64,000 nt of DNA from Myxococcus guangdongensis (GTDB lineage Bacteria; Myxococcota; Myxococcia; Myxococcales; Myxococcaceae): NCBI RefSeq assembly GCF_024198255.1, contig NZ_JAJVKW010000008.1, positions 408,773-472,772 of the forward strand. Reading direction: 5' to 3'. The notes under the pieces are model-generated. The model was not told the origin of the DNA. It saw only the letters and a program-made list of their open reading frames with translations, and made no database searches. A program made the translations under genes and the position numbers. Positions 1 through 6,499 of this stretch are shown one piece after another (position 1 is the first letter of the stretch; every line of letters starts with the position of its first letter).

Positions 1-561
1 GGCGGGCGCTACATCTACGTGATGCGAGACCCGGCGGACACGCTCACGTCCTTCTACCACTACGTGAATGGCTGGATGTTCGAGCCCGACTCCGTCAGCG
101 TGGAGGAGTTCTGCTTCGGCATCTTCCTGAAGGACGCGCGCTTCGGCCGCTACTGGGAGCACCTGCGCGCCTGGTGGAACGTGCGTGAGCGCGACGACGT
201 ACTGCTCCTCGCCTACGAGGACATGAAGGAGGACCTGGAGTCAGCGGTCCGCCGCATCGGCGCCTTCATGGGTGTCCACCTGGACGACGCGCTCGTCGCG
301 CTCGTGACGAAGCAGTCCACCTTCGAGTTCATGCACGCGCACGAGTCCCAGTTCGACGACCACCCGACGACCGAGGCCGTCAATCGGCTCACCGCGCTCC
401 CACCCGAGATGCAGACCACCAAGGTCCGAGCGGGGCGCGTGGGAGACTCCTCGGAGCTGTCCGCGTCGGTGCACGCCGTGCTCGCCGAGACCTGGCGCGC
501 GGACATCGGGGTGCCCCTCGGCATCCCCTCCTATGCCCGGATGCGCCAGCAGCTACGCTAA
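1..561 (+). CDS. Sulfotransferase family protein, 5' end outside window
   Basis: This is the C-terminal 186 residues of a PAPS-dependent sulfotransferase. The reading frame is open from base 1, so the start lies upstream of the window. It opens with RYIYVMRDPADTLTSFYHY, which matches the 3'-phosphate-binding strand-loop-helix of cytosolic-type sulfotransferases (an R-D-P-x-D core followed by the S and the YHY stretch). The later LLLAYEDMKEDL segment is the usual Y-E-D-M-K element, and KVRAGRVGD near the end is a weak version of the family's RKG..G.W loop. The 5'-phosphosulfate loop is missing because of truncation. The acceptor substrate cannot be told. A second sulfotransferase-like gene lies head-on 8 bases downstream. 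Confidence 0.85.
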   Translation, partial: GGRYIYVMRDPADTLTSFYHYVNGWMFEPDSVSVEEFCFGIFLKDARFGRYWEHLRAWWNVRERDDVLLLAYEDMKEDLESAVRRIGAFMGVHLDDALVALVTKQSTFEFMHAHESQFDDHPTTEAVNRLTALPPEMQTTKVRAGRVGDSSELSASVHAVLAETWRADIGVPLGIPSYARMRQQLR

Positions 562-569
562 CCCCAGGC

Positions 570-1343
570 TCAAGCCCGGACGATTCGCTCGTAGCCCAGC
601 GCCTCCAGCACGTCCTCATGGCCCGCGAGCGCGGCGTTGATTTCATCCAGGTCCGCGGCGCTCATGCGCCCGAGCGAGTCCCCGTTGAAGTCACGGATGG
701 TGCTGTGCTCGCCCATGATGTCGAACGCGCGGCCGACATCCAGTCGCCCCAGCTCCGGGATGTACTCGAGGATTCGCGCGGCGATGGTCTCCGGCGACTG
801 ACAGAGGTCCTCGTAACGGAAGAAGAGCGAGCCCTTGAGCACCGCGCGGTTGCGGAGCTGCAGCCGACTGGAGCGCACCCAGTGCGCCGTCGCGGTGGAC
901 AGCGGATAGCCACGCTTGCGCCGCACGCCCTCCGCGAAGGCGTACGGACTGCGCACCGAGACAAGGAACCGCGCGGGCGCGAACTGCTCCTGCAACAGTG
1001 GCGCGGCCATCACCATGGGAGGGCTCTTCTCCACGAGCACCGCCTTGCGCAAATCCCACGCGCGATGCCAGACGGCCTTGATGCGCTCCCAGTGGTAGCG
1101 CTGGGGGTCCGCGAACTTCGCCTCGTTCGTCGTCCAGTTGCGAAGCTCGTCCGACTCGGTGTCGGGGATGGGCATCGCCTCCGGGTCATCCCGGTGCACC
1201 AGCCACTGGCCCTCGTGGTTCATCGAGTCGAACACGGAGACCTGGTCCGACGTGGCCAACAGCCGCACCAGCAACGTGCTGCCGCTGTTGTTCGGACAGA
1301 TGACGAATGTGTAAAGCGGCGACTTCCGCACCACCTGCTCCAC
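570..1343 (-). CDS. Sulfotransferase-like protein (257 aa)
   Basis: The protein carries a P-loop-like segment near its N-terminus (CPNNSGSTLLVRLL, residues about 17-30), the 5'-phosphosulfate-binding loop of the broad sulfotransferase superfamily. It is followed by KAVLVEKSPPMV and FLVSVRSPYAF, the usual E-K-x-P and V-R-x-P positions, and FFRYEDLCQSP (R-Y-E-D-L). The normal Arg-Asp of VRDP is VRSP here. It lies convergent to another sulfotransferase gene, but the two are not close copies. The start is uncertain: GTG at 1343 follows a GGGGG stretch, while in-frame GTG codons at residues 4 and 5 also follow a GGAG. There is no signal peptide, so it probably acts in the cytoplasm. Substrate unknown. 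Confidence 0.75.
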   Translation of the reverse strand: MEQVVRKSPLYTFVICPNNSGSTLLVRLLATSDQVSVFDSMNHEGQWLVHRDDPEAMPIPDTESDELRNWTTNEAKFADPQRYHWERIKAVWHRAWDLRKAVLVEKSPPMVMAAPLLQEQFAPARFLVSVRSPYAFAEGVRRKRGYPLSTATAHWVRSSRLQLRNRAVLKGSLFFRYEDLCQSPETIAARILEYIPELGRLDVGRAFDIMGEHSTIRDFNGDSLGRMSAADLDEINAALAGHEDVLEALGYERIVRA

Positions 1344-1394
1344 GAATCACCCCCGGGGACGGAGCGCAGGCGTCTCACGAATCGTACCCCCACG

Positions 1395-2615
1395 TCATGA
1401 CGAGGCGCGGCGAGCCTTCGCGAATCCCCGCGCCGCGCCGCCCGTCGACCGTCGCGTGACACTCCAGAACACCAGCGCCACGGCGGCGATGGCGGCCCCC
1501 TGCGCGCACACGCCCACCCAACCCGCGTGCGCGAACACCACCGTGGACGCGAGCGAGCCCGCGCCACTGCCGATGGAATAGAAGACCATGTAGCCCGCCA
1601 CCAACCGGCTGCGCGCCTCCGGGCGGACCGCGTACAGCTCGCTCTGGTTCGTCACGTGCAACGCCTGGATGGCCAGGTCCAGGCCGATGATTCCCAACCC
1701 CAGCGCCCACAGCGACTGGTGCGTCTGCGTCAGCACGAGGGGAACCCACGACGCCACCAGCAGCACGAGCGCGAACACCGTCGTCCGGTTCCCGAAGCCC
1801 CGGTCCGCGAGCCGCCCCGCTCTCGACGCCCCCAGCGCTCCCGCCACGCCCGCGAGACCGAACAGGCCCACCTGCGTGTGCGAGAGCGAGAACGGCGGCG
1901 CCGCCAGCAGCAGCACCATCGGCGTCCACAAGGTGCTGAACGTCGCGAAGCCCAACAACGCGAGCACCGCGCGGACGCGCAACACGGGCTCCTCCACGAA
2001 CAACGTGAGCACCGAGCGCAACAACTCCGGATAGGACAGCCGCGTGCGCGCCCGCTCGCGAGGCAGCACCCGCAGCAGCGCCAGCGCCACCAGCAACGTC
2101 GCGCCCGCCGATACGAGATAGACGGAGCGCCACCCGGCGACGTCGGACAGGAAGCCCGCAACGGTGCGCGCCATCAGGATGCCAATCACCACCCCGCTCG
2201 TCACCAGCCCCACCACGCGGCCCCGCTCGGCGGGCGACGCGAGCGACGCGGAGAACGCCACCAGCACCTGCGTGACGACCGCGAGCAACCCCACCACCGC
2301 CAGCGCGCCAAGCAACACCGCCCCCGTGGGCGCCAGCCCCACGAGCGTCAACGCCCCCACCGACAGCAACATCTGGAGCGCCACCAACCGACGCCGCTCC
2401 ACCAGATCTCCCAGCGGCACCAGGAACAACAACCCCAGCCCGTACCCCACCTGCGTGACGGTCACCACCACGCCCACCGTCGCCGGCTGCAACCCCAGCT
2501 CCCGCGCCATCGCATCCAACAACGGCTGCGCGTAGTAGACGTTCGCGACGGCCAGCCCACAGGCCACCGCGAACAGCCCCGTCACCGCGCCCGACAGCCC
2601 GGACTCGCGCCGCAT
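1395..2615 (-). CDS. MFS transporter, drug-efflux type (406 aa)
   Basis: A 12-helix major facilitator superfamily permease. The sequence alternates long hydrophobic segments with short loops. The first half has VTQVGYGLGLLFLVPLGDLVERRR, which fits the MFS motif A region (G-x-L-x-D-x-x-x-R-R) between helices 2 and 3. The second half repeats the pattern with GLAGVAGALGASRAGRLADRG. The length of about 400 residues is usual for proton-driven small-molecule exporters. It is transcribed away from an HxlR-type regulator gene, and a 27-bp palindrome sits between the two starts, so it is probably controlled by that regulator. The exported compound is unknown. The start is ATG at 2615. Confidence 0.88.
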   Translation of the reverse strand: MRRESGLSGAVTGLFAVACGLAVANVYYAQPLLDAMARELGLQPATVGVVVTVTQVGYGLGLLFLVPLGDLVERRRLVALQMLLSVGALTLVGLAPTGAVLLGALAVVGLLAVVTQVLVAFSASLASPAERGRVVGLVTSGVVIGILMARTVAGFLSDVAGWRSVYLVSAGATLLVALALLRVLPRERARTRLSYPELLRSVLTLFVEEPVLRVRAVLALLGFATFSTLWTPMVLLLAAPPFSLSHTQVGLFGLAGVAGALGASRAGRLADRGFGNRTTVFALVLLVASWVPLVLTQTHQSLWALGLGIIGLDLAIQALHVTNQSELYAVRPEARSRLVAGYMVFYSIGSGAGSLASTVVFAHAGWVGVCAQGAAIAAVALVFWSVTRRSTGGAARGFAKARRASS

Positions 2616-2629
2616 CCCTCACCTGCCCG

Positions 2630-2656
2630 CATCTGGTTTCAAAATAAAACCAGATG
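2630..2656. promoter_or_regulatory. Palindromic operator between MFS and HxlR genes
   Basis: Perfect inverted repeat: arms CATCTGGTTT and AAACCAGATG (10 bp each) separated by 7 A/T-rich bases. It is the only A/T-rich stretch in the 84-base gap between divergent start codons at 2615 and 2700. The position and symmetry fit the binding site of the adjacent dimeric winged-helix regulator. The regulator assignment is inference from position. Confidence 0.7.
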
Positions 2657-2699
2657 GGAGTTAACGGCCCACAGGGGATGTGGCAACCTCCGTTTCCGA

Positions 2700-3170
2700 A
2701 TGGCGCAGCGAAAGCCCCACAGCCAGGCCGAGTGCCCCGTCGAGCGGACCGTGGACATCCTCGGGGACGAGTGGTCCCTGCTCATCCTCCGGGACGTGTT
2801 CGACGGCCTGCGCCGCTTCGGGGAACTTCAGAAGAACCTGGGCGTGGCGCGCAACATCCTCTCCGGCCGGCTGCGCAACCTCGTCGCGCACGGCATCCTG
2901 GAGACGGTGGCCGCGTCCGACGGGAGCGCGTTCCACGAGTACGCGCTGACGCCCAAGGGCAAGGACCTGTTCCAGGTCATCGTGGCCTTGAGACAGTGGG
3001 GCGAACACCACTGCTTCCAACCCGACGAGCCCCACTCCCGACTGGTGGACGCGGAGCACGGCAGGCCCGTGCGCCTCCTGGAGCTGCGCGCCGAGGACGG
3101 CCGCCCCCTGGCGTGCTCGGACGCCGTCGTGAAGAAGGTGTCCGAGCAGAAGCCGCGCAGGAAGCGCTGA
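2700..3170 (+). CDS. HxlR-family winged-helix transcriptional regulator (156 aa)
   Basis: The N-terminal 110 residues match the HxlR family: CPVERTVDILGDEWSLLILRDVFDGLRRFGELQKNLGVARNILSGRLRNLV is the typical helix-turn-helix with the single conserved Cys (C-P-x-x-x-x-x-D-x-L-G-D-x-W), and YALTPKGKDL marks the wing. These proteins act as dimers and often sense electrophiles or oxidants through the N-terminal cysteine, controlling a neighbouring divergent gene. Here the neighbour is an MFS exporter with a palindrome in the shared gap. The frame stays open far upstream, but ATG 2700 is chosen because it places the start just before the family's conserved region and after the palindrome. The last 40 residues are variable and basic. 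Confidence 0.88.
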   Translation: MAQRKPHSQAECPVERTVDILGDEWSLLILRDVFDGLRRFGELQKNLGVARNILSGRLRNLVAHGILETVAASDGSAFHEYALTPKGKDLFQVIVALRQWGEHHCFQPDEPHSRLVDAEHGRPVRLLELRAEDGRPLACSDAVVKKVSEQKPRRKR

Positions 3171-3173
3171 GCG

Positions 3174-3623
3174 CTACCCCGCGGGCAGCACCTCGATGGT
3201 CGGCTCCATCACCACCTCGGCGGTGATGCTCTGGCCGATGAAGCAGTACTTGTGCGCCTTCACGAACATCTCGCGCACCTTCTCCACGTCCGTCCCCGGC
3301 GCCACGCGGATGAGCGGCGCGAGGCGGACCTTGTTCACCCGCTTCACCTTCTCCACCGTGTCGAGGAACACCGTCACCTGGTCCTCGTACGAGCGCACGT
3401 CCAGCCGCAGCTTCTTCGCCAGCGCCAGGAACGTGAGCAGATGGCACTGCGCAATCGAGGCCCCGAACAGGTCCTCCGGATTCCAGCGCGAGTCCTCACC
3501 GCCATACCCCGTCCCCGCGCTCACCAGGATGTCCGGCTTGCCGTCCGTGCCGGCCACCGCGTTGCGGCTGTACTCGCTCGCGGTGGAGCCCTTCCACGTG
3601 AGCCTCAGCGGAAATCCTTCCAC
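3174..3623 (-). CDS. OsmC family protein (149 aa)
   Basis: A small OsmC/Ohr-fold protein. Visible family features are GGEDSRWNPEDLFGASIAQCHLLTFLALAKK (residues about 40-70), where a catalytic Cys sits in the A-x-C-x-x-x-x-F context, and CFIGQSITAEVVME near the C-terminus. In the usual OsmC the second active cysteine is in the C-terminal half, and KYCFIGQ fits that place. These proteins reduce organic hydroperoxides with thiols. GTG at 3623 is chosen because a GGAGG lies 7 bases upstream and the protein then has the family length; upstream in-frame codons would add an arginine-rich leader. It is convergent with the HxlR gene, leaving 3 bases between the two stops. Confidence 0.82.
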   Translation of the reverse strand: MEGFPLRLTWKGSTASEYSRNAVAGTDGKPDILVSAGTGYGGEDSRWNPEDLFGASIAQCHLLTFLALAKKLRLDVRSYEDQVTVFLDTVEKVKRVNKVRLAPLIRVAPGTDVEKVREMFVKAHKYCFIGQSITAEVVMEPTIEVLPAG

Positions 3624-3752
3624 GTCCTGCCTCCTTGCGATTCGTGTGTCCTCGCGCCCGAGCATAGGCGCGGAGACCTCGTCCCGGCGCGGCTGTCGCA
3701 CCGGCTCACTCCATCGAGGGAGTCCGCCCCCCACGCGGCGTCCGGACCTCCG

Positions 3753-4616
3753 TCATCCGCCGCGCAGGTCCGCGCCCTTCGGCACCGGCAGCTTCTCACC
3801 GCGCGCAATCGCCGAGACGATGCGCGCGAGCCTCTCCACGCCGTCCGACAACGCCGCGGGCCCCGGCTGCAGGATGAGGCTGCTCTTCACTTCATAGAGC
3901 TGGTCGTCCACCACCGCCGTCACCTTCTCCCAACCCGGACGCGCTGAAATCTTGTCCCGCTTCGCCTTGCGGCCACACCAGCTGGCGATGACGCCCTCGG
4001 GGTCCCTGCGCGCCACCTCCTCGGGCTCGAAGATGCGCCCCTTGGCGCCCTGTGACGCGCGCGACTCACGGCACACGTCCACCCCGCCCACCAGCTCCAC
4101 CAGCTCCGAGCACCAGCGGATGCCGGAGATGAGCGGCTCGTGCCACTCCTCGAAGAAGATGCGCGGCCGGCGCGGCAGCGACTCCGCCGCGTCCGCGTGG
4201 CGCGTGAGGTTCGCCGTCAATTCCTCCGCCAGCTTCTCCGCCGCCTCCGCGCGCCCCACCAGCGCGCCCGTCAACCGCACCGACTGGAGGATCTCCGCCA
4301 CCGAGCGCTGGTTGAACAGGTACACGGGCACGCCCCGCTTGCACAGCTCGCGGCCCAGGTCCGCCTGCAAGTCGGAGAAGCCCAACACCAGGTCCGGTTT
4401 GAGCTCCAAGATGCGCTCGAAGTTGGCGTCCAGGAATGACGACACCCGAGGCTTCTTGCGCGCCTCCGGCGGCCGCACCGTGAAGCCAGACACCCCCACC
4501 ACCAGCTCCCCCGCGCCGATGCGGTAGAGCACCTCCGTCGTCTCCTCCGTCATGCACACCACCCGCCGCGGGTAGGCGGGCGCGCTGGAAAGCAACTCGG
4601 TCAGGTGGACGCTCAT
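3753..4616 (-). CDS. BtuF-like cobalamin-binding protein, no signal peptide (287 aa)
   Basis: The protein has the two-lobe periplasmic-binding fold of vitamin B12/siderophore binding proteins: an N-lobe with RRVVCMTEETTEVLYRIGAGELVVGVSGF and LELKPDLVLGFSDLQ, a long linking helix around VAEILQSVRLTGALVGRAEAAEKLAEEL, and a C-lobe with IFFEEWHEPLISGIRWCSELVELVGG. These follow the BtuF/FhuD pattern closely. Unlike BtuF it begins directly with the fold and has no signal peptide or lipobox, and no ABC permease or ATPase lies next to it. It therefore probably acts in the cytoplasm, as in a widespread soluble branch annotated as cobalamin-binding protein. Ligand identity is inferred from the family. 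Confidence 0.72.
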   Translation of the reverse strand: MSVHLTELLSSAPAYPRRVVCMTEETTEVLYRIGAGELVVGVSGFTVRPPEARKKPRVSSFLDANFERILELKPDLVLGFSDLQADLGRELCKRGVPVYLFNQRSVAEILQSVRLTGALVGRAEAAEKLAEELTANLTRHADAAESLPRRPRIFFEEWHEPLISGIRWCSELVELVGGVDVCRESRASQGAKGRIFEPEEVARRDPEGVIASWCGRKAKRDKISARPGWEKVTAVVDDQLYEVKSSLILQPGPAALSDGVERLARIVSAIARGEKLPVPKGADLRGG

Positions 4617-4906
4617 CCCTCCACCCTAACCGCGCGCCCCCTCTTCGCGGAGGCTTCGTGAAATCCCGAAAACCATGTTCCACACTCCGAGTCGCTCACG
4701 CTCGCGTCCCTCAGTCCGCGTCTCTTGGCTGATCCACCGAGGCGCGTGTCCGGTGTCGGACGTTGCGGCGCTCGCGCCGGTTTCTCGGGCTTTGATGCAC
4801 TGCGCCAACCTGGCAGGTCGCTTGGGCAGTGGACGATTGCGGTGTTAGCATCCGCACGCATGTTCGACCGGAGCGTCACGAGCCTTCCCGGTCGGTGGGG
4901 GCAGAC
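4617..4906. other. 290-bp divergent intergenic region
   Basis: This gap separates the minus-strand BtuF-like gene from the plus-strand kinase gene. I see no small gene with a good ribosome site. A candidate kinase promoter sits at its right end and is listed separately. No clear B12 riboswitch is visible upstream of the BtuF-like gene. Confidence 0.5.
4811..4851 (+). promoter_or_regulatory. Candidate promoter for the kinase operon
   Basis: TAGCAT at 4846-4851 resembles a -10 box (4 of 6 matches) with TTGGGC at 4822 as a weak -35 at 18-base spacing. The same stretch also has TGGCAGG, four bases, then TTGG (4811-4825), close to a sigma-54 -24/-12 arrangement but lacking the invariant GC at -12. 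Either reading would start transcription about 50-70 bases before the kinase ATG. Weak evidence. Confidence 0.35.
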
Positions 4907-6499
4907 ATGATTGAAAACAACGCCCCGACGAACGGCGCTCCACCAGAGATGGTGGATCCGCTGCTGGGGCGCGTCCTCAACGAGCGCTTCCGCATCCTGG
5001 AGACCCTGGGCGCCGGAGGCATGGGCCGCGTCTACAAGGCCGTGCAGGCGCCGCTGGACCGGCTGGTCGCGCTGAAGGTCTTGAACCCCCACTACAACGA
5101 CGAGGGCAAGGACCCGGGCTTCCAGAAGCGCTTCTTCCTGGAGGCCAGCGTCACCGCGAAGCTGCGCCACCCCAACACCGTCACCGTCATCGACTACGGC
5201 AAGACGGACGACGGCATCTACTACATCGCGATGGAGTACCTGGACGGGCTCACGCTCGGCCAGTTGCTCACGCAGGTGGGCCCGCTGCCGTGGGCGCGCG
5301 CGCTCAACATCACGCAGCAGATCGCCCGCTCGCTGCGCGAGGCGCACAAGGTCGGCCTCATCCACCGCGACCTGAAGCCCGCCAACGTGATGGTCCTCAA
5401 CCAGGAGACGGACCACGACATCGTCAAGGTGCTCGACTTCGGCCTGGTGAAGTCCTTCATCGGCGACACGGACGTGCCGCAGGACACGTCGCTCACCCAG
5501 GCGGGCATCATCCTGGGCTCGCCGCAGTACATGGCGCCGGAGCAGGCGCGCAACGTCGCCGACCCGCGCAGCGACGTGTACAGCATGGGCGTGGTGCTCT
5601 ATCAGATGCTGATGGGCCAGCCGCCCTTCCTGGCCGCGCAGAGCATCGACGTCATCGTCAAGCACATCAACGAGCCCCCTCCCGCCTTCGGCGCCGTCTG
5701 GGCCAGCCACGGCGTGCCCGCGGAGGTGGAGGCGCTCGTCATGAAGTGCCTCGCGAAGATTCCCTCCGAGCGCTACCAGTCCATGGACGAGGTGCTGGAG
5801 GCCATGCGCCGCCTCTCGCACGTGGTGGGCGTCAGCGGCGTCTTCAGCGGCCCGCGCCTGACGGGCGCAGGCTCCGGCCCTCGCAGCGGCCCCATCAGCG
5901 CGCCGGTGAGCGGCCCCGGCTCCGGCCCCAGCACCATGGCGCTGGACATCGCCGTGGAGGAGCCCGCCGCGAAGTCCGGCAAGGGCCTGCTGTTGCCCAT
6001 GGCCATCCTCGGCGGCGCCATCGTCATCGGCGGCGGACTCTTCGCGGTGGCGATGATGATGCGCGAGCCCAAGCTCAAGCCGCTGCCGGCCAACTACGCG
6101 GCCACCCAGGCCGCGGCGCCCAAGGTGCCCGCCGCGCCCGCCACGGGCTCGGCGGCCATCGCCGTGGATGACGAACTGGCGCTGGCGCCGCTGGTGCCCG
6201 GCAACGCGCCCTCGGTGCTCTTCACCATCGAGAGCGAGCCGATGGGCGCCCGCGTGCGCGTGGGGAACAAGGACCTGGGTGTCACCCCCGTGACGCATAA
6301 GGTACGCCAGGACGGTGAAGGCAGGGCGAGCGCGGAGCTGACCTTCACGATGGAGGGCTACCAGTCCCTCACGGTGAAGGCCGAGGGCACGGGCACCGCA
6401 CAGACCATCCGCCACAAGCTCAAGAAGAAGCCGACTCCGGCCGCCCGCCCCCAGCGGCCGGCTGAGCCGCGCGACGATTTCAAGGACAACCCCTACTAG
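4907..6499 (+). CDS. Membrane Ser/Thr protein kinase with C-terminal PEGA-like domain (530 aa)
   Basis: A eukaryote-like (Hanks-type) kinase. Residues about 28-305 form the kinase domain with the glycine loop LGAGGMGRVYK (34-44), the ATP lysine in VALKVL (K57), the catalytic loop HRDLKPAN (153-160), DFG (177-179) and APE (210-212), so it should be active. A Ser/Gly/Pro-rich linker follows, then one transmembrane helix (about 359-383) and an external domain with SEPMGARVRVGNKDLGVTP (443-461), a PEGA-type repeat. ATG 4907 is chosen over an upstream in-frame start because it lies after GGTGGGGG and directly before the fold. Its stop TAG shares a base with the GTG start of the TonB-dependent receptor gene, so the two are probably co-translated. 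Confidence 0.92.
   Translation: MIENNAPTNGAPPEMVDPLLGRVLNERFRILETLGAGGMGRVYKAVQAPLDRLVALKVLNPHYNDEGKDPGFQKRFFLEASVTAKLRHPNTVTVIDYGKTDDGIYYIAMEYLDGLTLGQLLTQVGPLPWARALNITQQIARSLREAHKVGLIHRDLKPANVMVLNQETDHDIVKVLDFGLVKSFIGDTDVPQDTSLTQAGIILGSPQYMAPEQARNVADPRSDVYSMGVVLYQMLMGQPPFLAAQSIDVIVKHINEPPPAFGAVWASHGVPAEVEALVMKCLAKIPSERYQSMDEVLEAMRRLSHVVGVSGVFSGPRLTGAGSGPRSGPISAPVSGPGSGPSTMALDIAVEEPAAKSGKGLLLPMAILGGAIVIGGGLFAVAMMMREPKLKPLPANYAATQAAAPKVPAAPATGSAAIAVDDELALAPLVPGNAPSVLFTIESEPMGARVRVGNKDLGVTPVTHKVRQDGEGRASAELTFTMEGYQSLTVKAEGTGTAQTIRHKLKKKPTPAARPQRPAEPRDDFKDNPY

Noticed and set aside
2661..3059. 132-residue frame opposite the HxlR gene
   Set aside because: Antisense shadow with no conserved features; the plus strand has a clear helix-turn-helix signature.
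4780..4907. Possible cobalamin riboswitch for the BtuF-like gene
   Set aside because: CCACTG and GACCTGCC are present on the minus strand but in the wrong spacing, and the other conserved boxes are missing.
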